64,000 nucleotides of DNA from Bolinopsis microptera (lineage: Eukaryota; Ctenophora; Tentaculata; Lobata; Bolinopsidae). Location: the NCBI RefSeq assembly GCF_026151205.1, contig NC_087078.1, forward strand, positions 19,706,265 through 19,770,264, written 5' to 3'. The notes under the pieces are model-generated. The model was not told the origin of the DNA and ran no database searches. It saw only the letters and a program-made list of their open reading frames with translations. How positions within the stretch are numbered: the stretch's first letter is position 1; every line of letters begins with the position of its first letter. Shown here piece after piece: positions 21,480 to 60,679 of the stretch. The position numbers and the translations under genes are program-made.

Positions 21480-22412
21480 TTAAGCGTTTTTCCAATCCAA
21501 TACCTTCATGAATTCTTCTTGTGTAAAGTTTAGCATTCTGGACGCCTCTAAATGTAATTTCTGTTTCCTTAAAACATCTATCAGTTTCATTTGCTTCTTG
21601 TAAGCATTTATAAGCTCTGTTTTCTGCTTCTGTAGAATCTTGTTTTCATTGGACAGTTTACCGAATGTCTCCTTGTCAACATTCGAGCATTCTGCAGATT
21701 TAGCCCTTTCGGCACTGAGCAGAGTCTTGTATTTTTCGATTTCTTCGAGACATCTGTCCAGCCTCACTTCAACAGACTTTTGAGATTGCCCACTTTTCTT
21801 TTCAGACCGCTCCATAGCCTCAATATCCTTTCGTAGCTTGACAAGATCCATTTCCAACACCTTGTTTTGGTTCTTCTTTTCATCCGCAAGCTTCGAATAT
21901 TTTTCAAGTTGACCTTGCATCATTTGAATAGTCTTCTGCATCTTATTCTTTTCCTCCTTTTCAGTTGACATCATCTGTTTATTTTTTACAAGAGTTTGCT
22001 TTTGCTGGTTGTTCTCAACAGTCAGTCTTTCAACTTCCTCCTCCAAAACTCGTACTTTGGCTTTCAGCAGTCTCAATGTCGCATCAGGGCCCAAGTCTCT
22101 AGCTTCAGCAGGTAAAACCTCAGGTGGAGTGGAAATATTTTGATGCGCTGCAGGAGGAATTTCAGTTTCGAATATACCACTTTTCTCCATGGGTAGTATA
22201 GGTGATTTGTTTGATACAAAAGACAACCCTGGCCCTCTGGGTTCAGGGCTATAATCGACCATAGAAGAGGGTTCCTGCTCTTGCTCCATGGATATATTAG
22301 CCACCTCCTCTACCAACAGTCTTGTCTTTTGTTCAATCTCAGCATTAATCCTCAAATATTCTTCTTCTCTGGCTACCAGGTCTTCTGAAACTCTTGACAT
22401 ATATGAACTCAT
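21480..22412 (-). CDS. TEX9: TEX9-like coiled-coil protein
   Basis: 310 residues in one exon. The N-terminus EDLVAREEEYLRINAEIEQK and the C-terminus LNFTQEEFMKVLDW match the layout of testis-expressed protein 9. Between them is a low-complexity middle (about 45-105) and then a long heptad-rich coiled coil (about 110-290) with the family-type run KKQMKLIDVLRKQKLHLEA. TEX9 is known mainly as a coiled-coil protein of uncertain function. This copy is shorter than the human protein (about 390), with the loss in the middle. A splice acceptor (poly-T then ACAG) sits one base before the ATG, so a 5' non-coding exon is likely and the whole coding part is in one exon. It lies just right of the 15-21 kb satellite block. 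Confidence 0.88.
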   Translation of the reverse strand: MSSYMSRVSEDLVAREEEYLRINAEIEQKTRLLVEEVANISMEQEQEPSSMVDYSPEPRGPGLSFVSNKSPILPMEKSGIFETEIPPAAHQNISTPPEVLPAEARDLGPDATLRLLKAKVRVLEEEVERLTVENNQQKQTLVKNKQMMSTEKEEKNKMQKTIQMMQGQLEKYSKLADEKKNQNKVLEMDLVKLRKDIEAMERSEKKSGQSQKSVEVRLDRCLEEIEKYKTLLSAERAKSAECSNVDKETFGKLSNENKILQKQKTELINAYKKQMKLIDVLRKQKLHLEASRMLNFTQEEFMKVLDWKNA

Positions 22413-22730
22413 CCTGTAAAAAGTTTGTCATTCACCAACTTTGTTCAGTATTGCTTAGCAGGCTCTAAATTGATAGTTGGATAATATCCGGTTGAACATA
22501 AATCTAAATTATAGAACATTTTAAAATATCATAGAATTATTAATATTGAACGACTAAAAGTGGACTCCAGGCCGATGCAACAAAAATATGTACACAGATC
22601 AGAATATAAATAAAATTCCAATGAATATACATTTTTAAACATCCAGCATAAAACCCCTACAAGTTTCAAATATAAATGAAACCTGTGTCTGACCAGCTCA
22701 ACTGCTCAATAGCATTATTATTTATTAATT
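22413..22730. other. Upstream region or intron of the TEX9-like gene
   Basis: An acceptor sits at 22414. An upstream exon must exist if it is used, but I could not identify it here. Confidence 0.55.
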
Positions 22731-23232
22731 ACTAGTGTAACCCATGCCTACTGCCGGGACTTCACTATCGCAGTTGAAACTGCAAAAGTATAAACCCACC
22801 TATTATATTTGAAAACACGCATAACACTGTCGTATGAAAGTATGAACTCTCTCTACAGTCCAAACAGACCACAATGAGTGCCCCCTTCCCTAATAAGCTT
22901 ATAGTATTACATGACAGTGAATCATACGCGGCTAACCTAATTAGGATTCATGTACCAACGCTACATATGCAGCTACATATGCAGTAATGAGAGAGAGAGA
23001 AATCAGGGAGAAAAAGAGAGCCATTTCATGTCACATTTGTGGTACAAAACTGTTAATTAAACCATTTACCACCGACCGATTTAAAAAACCTTTTAAATCA
23101 TTAGGCTTTGTCAGAGTTTTGTTGAAACTATACCAAAAAAAGAGTCCCATAACTCTTACCGTTTTCTTGATTAAGCTGCTCGGAAATTACACATGCACAC
23201 ACAGACAGACACACAGAAAAAGTACAGACACA
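22731..23232 (+). repeat. Interspersed repeat family A, copy 2
   Basis: Starts ACTAGTGTAACCCATGCC, contains GAGAGAGAGA at about 22988, the ACCGACCGATTTAAAAAACC block at about 23070 and the terminal CACACACAGACAGACACAC. Same orientation as copies 3 and 4, opposite to copy 1. It lies upstream of the TEX9-like gene. Confidence 0.75.
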
Positions 23233-23236
23233 CGTT

Positions 23237-23650
23237 CGGGGGGTATCCAATGGTGAAAAATGATGAAAAATTGTGAATGATTTTTAAGGTGAATCGGGTT
23301 TCCAAATTGTAAAATTTCGCCATTTTTCACCATTTTTTCGATGAGTATATTTGCCTTCTAGTTTTAGTTTTGACCTCTAAAACAATATTTCGTTATTTGC
23401 TCAGATTTTGAGGATATAAAGAAACAATTAAACATGTGTTTCATTATATTTAAAGTACGTCTAGGTATTACAATTCGGAAACTCGAATCACCAACACTGT
23501 CAATCACAATTTTTCATAAAAAACTAGTGAACATGGTGAGAAAGGTACATTGAAACTGGTAACTTTTGTTGAATATGGTGAGAAAGGTACATTAAACTGG
23601 TAACTTTTGGTGAATATGGTGAAAAAGGTACATCGAAACTAGTCATGTTA
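23237..23650 (+). repeat. Interspersed repeat starting GGGGGTATCCAATGG with 47-bp internal units
   Basis: The start GGGGGTATCCAATGGTGAAA is followed by a block also found at 36296-36388 (GGTGAATCGGGTTT and TTTTTCACCATT). Then come about 2.5 units of GGTGAGAAAGGTACATTGAA / ACTGGTAACTTTTG, the same unit type as at 35.3-36.2 kb. Confidence 0.7.
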
Positions 23651-24059
23651 ATTGCTGATCATGCAATGGCGAACTAGTAAACTATGTGTAGCATACTTGT
23701 TCGTTATTAAATAGTTTTTCATAAATTTTTGGATAACCAAAGTTAAGAGACGTATATATTAGCACATTTGTAGTCTGATAAAATTTAAAGTTTTGGTGTG
23801 TGAATTAAAGCTTGGTGTGAGAATTAGTGTGGAAATAAAAGAGATTTATTTTTTACATCATATATCTTAATTAAGTGACAGTAAGTATTATTATTTTAAC
23901 TAAAGATTATATTATTTCAGTTAGTATTGACATGAATGTTACGATTTCAGTTTATTTATATATTACATTGTCAATAAACCGGTTTCAAAGCCCTTAAGGG
24001 TGGCCCTCGGGTCTTTAAAACAAAAATTTAGATTAATTCGATGTATTGTGTATTGGGTC

Positions 24060-24540
24060 CAAGTAATTGCGGAAAAGTATTTAATAAGAAATGTTAACAG
24101 TTCAACCATTGACGAGTCCAAACCGGCGCGCGTTTTGGTAGGTTATAAACCTGCAAGTGATTTATGCAATTAATCGAACCTTATTAAAATTCGTAAGCCG
24201 TGAATGAATGGGAAAATCGAGCGACCGATTTTTGATATCATTCTCGGTATCATTTTGCATTTGCGGACGGTTATTCAAATTAATATTATTTCTTTTCGTT
24301 TGGGAAATAAAAAGGAACACTGGCAGCTGTTTGACCATTGTTAATGATCTGGCCCGGCGCGCGCTACTTCGTAACACTTGCCGTCGAGAAGAAAGCGGCG
24401 CGCGCTACTTCGAAGAAATTTAGACGAGTAACATCCGTCAAGCAGCTGTACACTTTACTGTTAAGATGCGTACTCGGATTTCAGCACGACAACTTACTTA
24501 ACGGCCTATTTACTGCTCCAATTTTCCATGACTTCTAGAG
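24060..24540. repeat. GC-rich dispersed repeat with GCGCGC motifs
   Basis: Motifs GACGAGTCCAAACCGGCGCG (24113) and GGCGCGCGCTACTTCGAAG (near 24398) recur at 31.3-31.6 kb. This local GC-rich island sits in an AT-rich background, just left of the LTR element. Confidence 0.6.
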
Positions 24541-24648
24541 ATTATTTATTTATTATATTTCATTAAATTGTGATGGTATTAATTTAACTACGTATAATGG
24601 GCTCCTTTTAACTAGAGTATGGATATTCAGGTTCCGATATTATGGAAT

Positions 24649-26361
24649 ACCTCCCGGTTTGGGACTCACTCAGGGCATAGTTCAAACCCAAACTCTCAGT
24701 GTACGATGGTAGATTTATGACAGGAATTTATGTTATAATTATGGACTTCGAACCTTTAGGTTAATTTATATCTAGAGTTTTAACTTCGAACTTTTAGAGG
24801 AATTTATATCTGGAAGATAACCAATTAAAACAAGTGAATAAGTAAAGGATTGTAAAATAATGCAAGACCAATCCAATCGTACATAAAATAAGTGTTCAAT
24901 CTCATGGTAAAGTCCGTTACCCTAAATCAGTTGGGTAGCTGGGTGATCAATGGGAACTGGTGTGTATTATAACGGGCTGGCTGACTCTCTCTCTGGACGA
25001 TGGACAGGTAGCTGCTATATCATGGCTACGTTCCTTCAATGCTGCCAACGAGGGCAGAATCCGTGGGAGGGGAATGTCCTAGAAAGGGACAAATTATTAG
25101 CAAATGACGGATTAATTAAAGACAATAATATACTAACTAGGATAAAATTAAACATGATAAAGTTAAATTAGAGTGAACTGTAGAATACGAAATATGTAAG
25201 AACTTATCAATAAATGCTCAAATGACTTACGAGGTAATAATGTAGGTGCTGCTAAGGTTAGGACAAGCAAACAGGTAGGATAGGGTCACCACAATATTAC
25301 CTAGGAAATGTATAAACCTATTAGAATTTAATTATTAACCTATCGGAAATGACTCTAGTATTACGAACAATGTGAATCAATAAATGGGAAATAACATTGC
25401 AATGAACAACATCTAATTAATGGTTTAATAATTATAAAAGCTATACCTCGAGGAACAAACTTCCTAGCCTATCAGGAATTCAACAGAAGCGACGGGAACC
25501 AATTACAATGATCTGGCATGACGTTAGGAAAATCTGGTGAAAATAACGGATAAGTATTTTACCCGCATATTATGATACTTGCACAGAACTTGAACTCACG
25601 GATTTAATCTTAACCTAATTATGCATGATATTGATACGGTCTTAGGAACAAAATACTAAGGTCAATCATTTAAAATAAAGGATTACAAACCTATTTATGA
25701 AACTAGTGACGTCGGAGAGAGCGCAGCATACTAACACCCGGGCCGTGTAAGGAAAACCAATCATAGGAGAGGCGTTCGGAAAAAGACTAAAGGCAGACGG
25801 CCCTGAGAATCTTGTGTGTTCATCTTTTGTAGTCTAGGTGTTCTGTGGAAGAGGAGCTCCAGTGGAAGAGGCGGTCCACGCGTTATCCAGGAGAGTTGCA
25901 AACAAACAGGTTATTGCAAACAGGTTATTGCAAACAAACAGGTTTAATAATACAAATACAGGTTTTTAAAAACTGGTTAAAATATTGTTCCACTAATTGA
26001 TGAATTCAATAACTCTATTATCCAATAATTTCTTTGTAAATAATTCTAATAACACTAAATGTCCTTTCTGACCAATGGCTGCAGTGTTCTGCAAACCTCT
26101 CGAATCAGATCTTAATCATATAAATGATCACTTAATTCATCTTAATCATATAAGTTCTCACCTAATTCATCTTTATGACACTTTATGTTACGGTGAATAT
26201 TTGCAAATTTACATGGTTTATTTACCATTTTAATCCACATATTTACAAATCTAATTACTACTAACGCAGCATACTGAGGTTCAACTTAACTTCTAGTTCT
26301 GAGGTACTACGCACGTCCCTAACATGTCCCCGATCGATTTTAGGACGTCCCCGTCATAACA
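24649..26361 (-). repeat. 3' LTR (full length)
   Basis: On the minus strand it starts TGTTATGACGGGGACG at 26361 and ends CCCAAACCGGGAGGT at 24649. From 26325 down it matches the other LTR. It contains only a 73-residue chance frame. Confidence 0.75.
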
Positions 26362-27721
26362 ACCCCATCTATAATTTAAGAACTTTATAAAATGATGCCC
26401 TTTCCTTTAATCGTTTTTTAAAAAATCGTACATTTAAAAACTACTTGAAAAACTAACTATCTTTTCTTCAAAACAAACTCTAAATTCTTGGGCATAAGGT
26501 TTGATAAAATTTAATATAACGGGTGGATCTGGATTTCTAGGAATATCCGGACTAATTAAATTTTCACAGAGAATTTCGGAATTTCTAAGAAATGTAGAGC
26601 CACTAATGCCATTATCAGGAATTAAAGGATTTCCAGGAATCTGGTATAAATGTTGGTGTGTCATGATTAAAATATACAGACTTGTTGCCACAAGCTTCAA
26701 TAAATTAATTTTTTAATAAAAGAAAAAAAAAGAAAGAAAATATATACATGCCCACAACTTAATACCTATAATTAAAGTCATTGTCCTCGTGGTCATTGTA
26801 GTGGTCATTGTAGCGTGCATCTTGGCTGCTGAAAGCCATGTTGTCAAAGTTGTTGGACTGTTGTCCATAGTAATTTATGTTAGGTAGTCCGATGCTTACC
26901 ACTTCTGGTCTTCGACCTCCTGTTACATTTCAACTGCTTCTATTCAATCATAACTTTTAATTTTTATGCACCCTTACTTACTTATTTATTCTTACTTAAT
27001 CATTATGTGTAACCAGGCGCAGTCTGAGCTGACCCCATTTCCGCAGTTTAAAGAACTGCCCATTGCTTCCCAAGGTTCACTTTTTAATCCCCTTGATCAC
27101 AACAGCTACATTCGCTTACTAACTGGACGATCATAAAGACCAAGTCGCTTTTAGCTTATGTAGGCCCGACTGTACATTGAGCAGATCACGCAACCTTTTA
27201 CATAAAAGGATGTTACGCATATGTGAACCTACCGGCAAGGGACCCAGTCTGTAGCGATGGATGACCAGTAAGTGGGATTGGCACTCCTAGGTTCCACCGA
27301 CGGTCTGACCCATAGAGGACTTAGCTGTCACAACTATGAACTTTGACCGTTTTCTCTTGCCTTGCCTGTTCACTAGATCTTATCTTCCAAATTTTTATTT
27401 ACTCCCTTTCTGGGTAATTTTCCACCTTTGTGGGGTTCAAAAAGATAAGATACTAGCTAGGTGTGGACTGTCGTCCACGTACCACCGTGTTCCACTTGCC
27501 TGGGGACGTATGTCCAGTCCTGGGGGTGACAAGCTCCAGGTACTGAACACCAGGTAGCCCGAAAACACGGCCGACTAGAGGGTACCAAGGCAGTGTGTTA
27601 ATTCACACTTCGTTAGACACGGGAGCCTTCAGTTACTCTCCAGCACTATATTACGATTTAACGTGTCCCCGGATCCTCGCGGATCCGCCTCCCCCTGTTA
27701 CACGCTGGGATTATAAGGAGC
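26362..27721 (-). other. Non-coding 3' internal region of the LTR element
   Basis: No pol domains on either strand. A short open stretch at about 26920-26760 (minus) reads RRPEVVSIGLPNINYYGQ and continues rich in Asn, Asp and Tyr to a stop. It is preceded by an acceptor-like AACAG, so it could be a spliced 3' exon or a leftover of a deleted frame. Its first 21 bases recur at the 5' LTR inner edge. Confidence 0.5.
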
Positions 27722-28552
27722 TCATCCCTCTTCCCAACGTGATCCTTGGTAATTGTATGGGAGATTGAGGCCATTATTGTAAGCGGGAGTATCGGTATTT
27801 GGGTTTACAGGCTGAACTTCACGTGGTGCGACTTGGCTGATTGCATTAACAGATAGTAAATCTATAATAGTGTTTAACTTATTGGTCGTATCATTAATGT
27901 CCGGCGTGACGGCTGTATCCACAGCGTTGACAGCTTGGGTCCTAGATAGGGAAGCGTTTTTGCAGTTGATCAGCAGGTCTGCCCTCTCTAAAAGTTGTTC
28001 ATTTTGAAGCTCAGGTGTTTCTCTAAGTCTGGCACTGATATTGGCATCCTGTATGTTATTTATGAAGCTATCTCTTAGTGCATTGTCCCTCACAAGTACT
28101 AACTCGTCTCCGGGGTAGGCCTTCTTAGCAATGTTGTACAATTTAATATAGAAAGCTTTCACAGACTCATTACGTTGGCGCAGGGTCTTCCTCAGTAAAG
28201 ACTTCGACTCTTCCCTATTTCCTCCTCCGATCCCTAATTCTCTCCTCAGCACTATCAACAATTCCTCAAAGGTGATCTCTGGTCTTATATGCCTCTCTAC
28301 CGCGAGTAGACACTCATCGGATAAGCAATTTATGAGAATGTGGGGTATCTCGTTATCTCTAGCTCCGATACTATCGACATAGCTCTGAAAACGCCGGATG
28401 TATAACTCTAAGTCATTGTCCATTCTTAACAAAGGAGGTGCTCGGAGAAATTGAAGTGGGGCTCCTTGATTAACACGATTTTGCCTAGGAGGTATCGGAG
28501 GTTGAACTTCACCCTGTCCAATATCGAGGATGTCATTATCACGTTCGGCCAT
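27722..28552 (-). CDS. gag: Gag-like protein of the LTR element
   Basis: 276 residues. The middle has the retrotransposon capsid pattern: LELYIRRFQSYVDSIGA, then FEELLIVLRRELGI, then ESKSLLRKTLRQRNESVKAF and YIKLYNIAKKAYPGDEL. In Ty3/Gypsy elements this protein forms the particle that packages the RNA. There is no CCHC zinc knuckle before the stop at 27722, and no pol frame follows in 1.36 kb. The start ATG is at 28552, about 750 bases inside the 5' LTR. The frame is intact, in agreement with a recent insertion. Confidence 0.82.
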   Translation of the reverse strand: MAERDNDILDIGQGEVQPPIPPRQNRVNQGAPLQFLRAPPLLRMDNDLELYIRRFQSYVDSIGARDNEIPHILINCLSDECLLAVERHIRPEITFEELLIVLRRELGIGGGNREESKSLLRKTLRQRNESVKAFYIKLYNIAKKAYPGDELVLVRDNALRDSFINNIQDANISARLRETPELQNEQLLERADLLINCKNASLSRTQAVNAVDTAVTPDINDTTNKLNTIIDLLSVNAISQVAPREVQPVNPNTDTPAYNNGLNLPYNYQGSRWEEG

Positions 28553-29300
28553 TCCTATTTATGAATATTAGAGGTAATTACTTAAGCTAATGTGTTCAAA
28601 TAATGTATAAGAGCATTGCAAAAAATTTTTTAACTATTTGTAAGCATCATGTGTACTATATGTGAAAAGAATGCTAGAGAGATGCAGGATTTTGGTAAGA
28701 ATAGGCAGTTAACTTAAATTCGCGCAACTCCGGAAGTTTTGGAATCTTACTCGGTGAAACTTATTCCACAAGGTTGCAAACTTAACGCGAGTTGAGGAAC
28801 ATTCACACAATGGTCACCAGAGACCTAATTGCGGAGTTACCCCAACAAGGCCTTTCATGGCAGTCTACTTCCAGACTGGAACTTCGAAACACCTAACTTC
28901 TTAACTTAAAGGCGCAAAATTCCAAGCTTCAACAAACAAATAATTTAGAATAATCAAATAGCAATAACTACGGCTGATGATCAATAACTCCATTTTCGTT
29001 TCTTGCTATTATGATACTTTATAGTAATGACACGTTCATGACCGATCAAATTTTTATAGTGCATTTTCTCACAAAAGCATGGCCTCAAAATATCTGCAAA
29101 TAATTATCTATTGAAATGATTAAATAGTGTATGTGGAGCTATTGAACATCACCGGACAATGTTAAAACTTGTGTTGTGCGAATTTCCCGGTCTACATTTC
29201 TAAAAATAACTATAAGCTTCCAACTACACGTAAAAATAATCTTGACTAAAATTTAAGAACAATAAACTAATTTGGCTATTCTTCGCACTTCTGGTCTTCG
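28553..29300 (-). other. Leader region between 5' LTR and gag
   Basis: About 750 bases with no frame. It would contain the primer-binding site and packaging signal if the element follows the usual layout. Confidence 0.5.
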
Positions 29301-30977
29301 ACCTCCCGGTTTGGGACTCACTCAGGGCATAGTTCAAACCCAAACTCTCAGTGTACGATGGTAGATTTATGACAGGAATTTATGTTATAATTATGGACTT
29401 CGAACCTTTAGGTTAATTTATATCTAGAGTTTTAACTTCGAACTTTTAGAGGAATTTATATCTGGAAGATAACCAATTAAAACAAGTGAATAAGTAAAGG
29501 ATTGTAAAATAATGCAAGACCAATCCAATCGTACATAAAATAAGTGTTCAATCTCATGGTAAAGTCCGTTACCCTAAATCAGTTGGGTAGCTGGGTGATC
29601 AATGGGAACTGGTGTGTATTATAACGGGCTGGCTGACTCTCTCTCTGGACGATGGACAGGTAGCTGCTATATCATGGCTACGTTCCTTCAATGCTGCCAA
29701 CGAGGGCAGAATCCGTGGGAGGGGAATGTCCTAGAAAGGGACAAATTATTAGCAAATGACGGATTAATTAAAGACAATAATATACTAACTAGGATAAAAT
29801 TAAACATGATAAAGTTAAATTAGAGTGAACTGTAGAATACGAAATATGTAAGAACTTATCAATAAATGCTCAAATGACTTACGAGGTAATAATGTAGGTG
29901 CTGCTAAGGTTAGGACAAGCAAACAGGTAGGATAGGGTCACCACAATATTACCTAGGAAATGTATAAACCTATTAGAATTTAATTATTAACCTATCGGAA
30001 ATGACTCTAGTATTACGAACAATGTGAATCAATAAATGGGAAATAACATTGCAATGAACAACATCTAATTAATGGTTTAATAATTATAAAAGCTATACCT
30101 CGAGGAACAAACTTCCTAGCCTATCAGGAATTCAACAGAAGCGACGGGAACCAATTACAATGATCTGGCATGACGTTAGGAAAATCTGGTGAAAATAACG
30201 GATAAGTATTTTACCCGCATATTATGATACTTGCACAGAACTTGAACTCACGGATTTAATCTTAACCTAATTATGCATGATATTGATACGGTCTTAGGAA
30301 CAAAATACTAAGGTCAATCATTTAAAATAAAGGATTACAAACCTATTTATGAAACTAGTGACGTCGGAGAGAGCGCAGCATACTAACACCCGGGCCGTGT
30401 AAGGAAAACCAATCATAGGAGAGGCGTTCGGAAAAAGACTAAAGGCAGACGGCCCTGAGAATCTTGTGTGTTCATCTTTTGTAGTCTAGGTGTTCTGTGG
30501 AAGAGGAGCTCCAGTGGAAGAGGCGGTCCACGCGTTATCCAGGAGAGTTGCAAACAAACAGGTTATTGCAAACAGGTTATTGCAAACAAACAGGTTTAAT
30601 AATACAAATACAGGTTTTTAAAAACTGGTTAAAATATTGTTCCACTAATTGATGAATTCAATAACTCTATTATCCAATAATTTCTTTGTAAATAATTCTA
30701 ATAACACTAAATGTCCTTTCTGACCAATGGCTGCAGTGTTCTGCAAACCTCTCGAATCAGATCTTAATCATATAAATGATCACTTAATTCATCTTAATCA
30801 TATAAGTTCTCACCTAATTCATCTTTATGACACTTTATGTTACGGTGAATATTTGCAAATTTACATGGTTTATTTACCATTTTAATCCACATATTTACAA
30901 ATCTAATTACTACTAACGCAGCATACTGAGGTTCAACTTAACTTCTAGTTCTGAGGTACTACGCACGTCCCTAACAT
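29301..30977 (-). repeat. 5' LTR, lacking its outermost 36 bases
   Basis: Matches 24649-26325 at a constant offset. The outer end stops after CCTAACAT at 30977, where the sequence TTACCCATAATT takes over. The inner end at 29301 touches CGAAGACCAGAAGTG, which would be the primer-binding region, although no TGG start is obvious there. Confidence 0.75.
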
Positions 30978-31005
30978 TTACCCATAATTATGGATTTTGG
31001 TTTCA

Positions 31006-32056
31006 CATAGTCATGTGTATACGCGTACTGCGTGACGCGCTTGTTTCACAAGTAGAATATACTTTATGCCGCCTTCGGCGGTCGCGCGCTACTGCAAGGC
31101 GCAAGTGAGAGGGCTCTGGTTAGAGCAAGATTTTGGTCAAATTGATGTATAATGTAATTTAGAATTAGAACTGTAAAGTAATAACGTATGATGGCCATTG
31201 CCATTAAATTGTATTGCCAACTGTTTGATCCAATAAATAATATTAAGTATTCAATACGTTTCACTTTCGTTTAAGTAATTTCAGTTTGCATTTACGGTGC
31301 ATTTTATATTTTCTCAAAATGTCTGGCCTGAGGCAAGTACTACGAAGTAGCGCGCGCCGTGGACAACGGAACTACGAGCTGGAACAAATTTAACTGGTAT
31401 AGTCAAAACAAGTTTTGAGTTTGAAGTTAGACATTATAAATTTACAGTGAACAGTGAAGGCGCGCACTAAGCTAGCTTCGTAGCAATTGCATAGTTTTTC
31501 GAGAAAAAAGCAGCGCGCGCTATTTCGAAGAAATTTAAATAAGTTAAGTTATTAACGGGTGATACTCGTAAAATATTTGTTCCATATATACAGGACCGTC
31601 GACGAGTCCAACTCGGCGCGCGTCCTGGTAGGTTGTAAACCTACACGTTAAGTTATCATCCGTCAAGTCACGTGGTACAAAATATAAATGTTAAATATAC
31701 TGTTTATATGTTTCACCAGCTGGGGACTTTTGGCTTTTGTAATTGTGTTCATAGACACAATTAAGCCGTGCGCCATCGACCGTAAGACGCGCGCGCTGAC
31801 CATTGAATGGTTTTTTAACTCGTATTTCGGCCAGCATATTATTTCGGAAACAATCAAAAAGTTATAATACTTCCCATATAACAATTTTGTTGAAATTTGG
31901 TCAGCTTACGTAAACATTTATGTTCTACTGAACCTAAATTAGTTTGAGCAATTTCGAATGTCAGAATTTGAGTTGCTCTAACCAGAGCCCTCTCGCTTGC
32001 AGTAGCGCGCGACCGCCGAAGTCACGCAGTACGCGTAGACACATGGCTATGTTAAG
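31006..32056. mobile_element. GC-rich TIR element of about 1 kb
   Basis: The left end (CATGTGTATACGCGTACTGC, then GCGGTCGCGCGCTACTGC, then CTCTGGTTAGAGCAA, to about 31129) is inverted at 31968-32056. The arms are over 90 bases with small gaps. Inside is a second inverted pair (ACGAAGTAGCGCGCGCC at 31338 and GCGCGCGCTATTTCGAAG at about 31514). No transposase is present. It directly follows the LTR element. Confidence 0.7.
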
Positions 32057-32194
32057 AATTTGAGTTATCAACGAATTTATACCTATTTTCAATTTTGTCA
32101 TTTTTAGACCTCTTAATCAATGCCAATCTCTTCCAGCTAATGTATGACAAATTTGGAACTGTGAAAATTCTTCCCCCTCGTAACAACGATAAAA

Positions 32195-32660
32195 ACCACC
32201 TAGTGAAAAGACCGTGGGGGTCACGACGTGAACAGGAATTAAACAGGAATTAAACAAAATTGGGTCAAACGGCAGATGCTTGTATCACGTTGCGACCCCC
32301 ACGGTCGTGCGCGGTGGGTCATACAACGTATGACAAGCAGATGCCGTGTCTGACCAATATAGGAATAGAAGGTTTAATATTCAAAACTACCCCAATGTAA
32401 CGACAAACGAATAACCAAACAAGGTGGTAAAAGTAGAACGTGATACACAAAATTCTCAGTCTCTAGAAAACATTGTCATACGTTGTATGACCCGCTGCGC
32501 ACGAGTGCGCGGCTCCCCCTGTATCGTCGAAACTCTACTATAGTGAAGCGACCGTGGGGGTCACCACGTGATACAAAGAAAACAATAGTGCTACCTTGTT
32601 CACGTCACCATGTAATCAACAACCAACCCCCCCCCCCCCCCCCCCCCCTCGGCTGATTAC
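32195..32660. repeat. Cluster of short inverted repeats and poly-C
   Basis: GACCGTGGGGGTCAC occurs at about 32209 and 32549 and inverted near 32287. CATACAACGTATGACA at about 32320 is inverted at about 32475 (TGTCATACGTTGTATG). A run of about 20 C follows at 32629. It is likely remains of nested TIR elements. Confidence 0.55.
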
Positions 32661-33339
32661 GCAATATGTGAACGACCCCTTAGTTCATTGTTCATAGTTG
32701 GTGGCGCCAAGTAAAACTCATTAATAAGGTGGCGTCAAACAGTTTATTAATATCATTTCAGTCCAAAAATCAATCAAGGTCATCACATTTTAAAGATCAT
32801 ATCTTGAGCACCATAGGTCTTGAAAGATAAACACTGTTAACAATTGAAGTGAAGAACGTTAATGTTATCATATTATTACAACTTGAAATTTGATTTTGAT
32901 TATTATCATTAAAACCAATATTTTGGCAAATTAAAACATTTGAAGATAAAATAAGCCAAATCTGCCTGATATTTTAAATTCATTTGCGCTCATTAATGTC
33001 TCGACTCTTGACTTTAACACGATTAAAAACTTAGTTACTGCTACATGTACAAAAGTGAAGCGGTAGTGAATAAAGTTACTTTTAAATAACTAAGTGAAGA
33101 ACGTTTCTCAATTTGTAAGACGTACTTAAATTAATGATTAAAACTGATCCTGTGATCATCGACCTGTAATCGCGTCGAAACTGCGAGGTTACCTTGATGC
33201 TATGTAGTTTAATTTCATTTAACATCAATTCTGACAATCAATCATATAGAAAAGTCCAGGAATAATAACAATCACGCCTAGATCTTATCACGTGATGCTG
33301 GTTTCTGTGCACGTGTGCGCGGCTCAACACCCGGCTTAT
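32661..33339. other. Downstream region of PKN
   Basis: AT-rich with no coding signal. Probably contains the PKN 3' UTR. Confidence 0.6.

Positions 33340-60679
<27,340 letters not shown>

Larger units (their letters stand above)
24649..30977 (-). mobile_element. Gag-only LTR retrotransposon, apparently very young
   Basis: Direct repeats 24649-26325 and 29301-30977 have the same length (1677 bases). I found no difference by eye, and their offset is a constant 4652. They flank an internal region of about 3 kb with one frame, gag, on the minus strand. On that strand the left repeat extends to TGTTATGACGGGGACG (ending at 26361), preceded by a purine tract AGATGGGGT. These are typical Ty3/Gypsy-like features of a 3' LTR start. 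The right (5') repeat lacks these outer 36 bases. No protease, reverse transcriptase or integrase is present, so it must depend on another element. I see no clear target duplication at the outer edges. Confidence 0.8.

Noticed and set aside
24950-25171. 73-residue frame, identical at 29602-29823
   Set aside because: Lies inside both LTRs; duplication of the LTR explains the identity, and no domain is present.
24649-30977. Segmental duplication instead of LTRs
   Set aside because: A gag frame between the repeats, a TGTTATGAC start and a purine tract at the expected side fit an LTR element better, although no target duplication was found.
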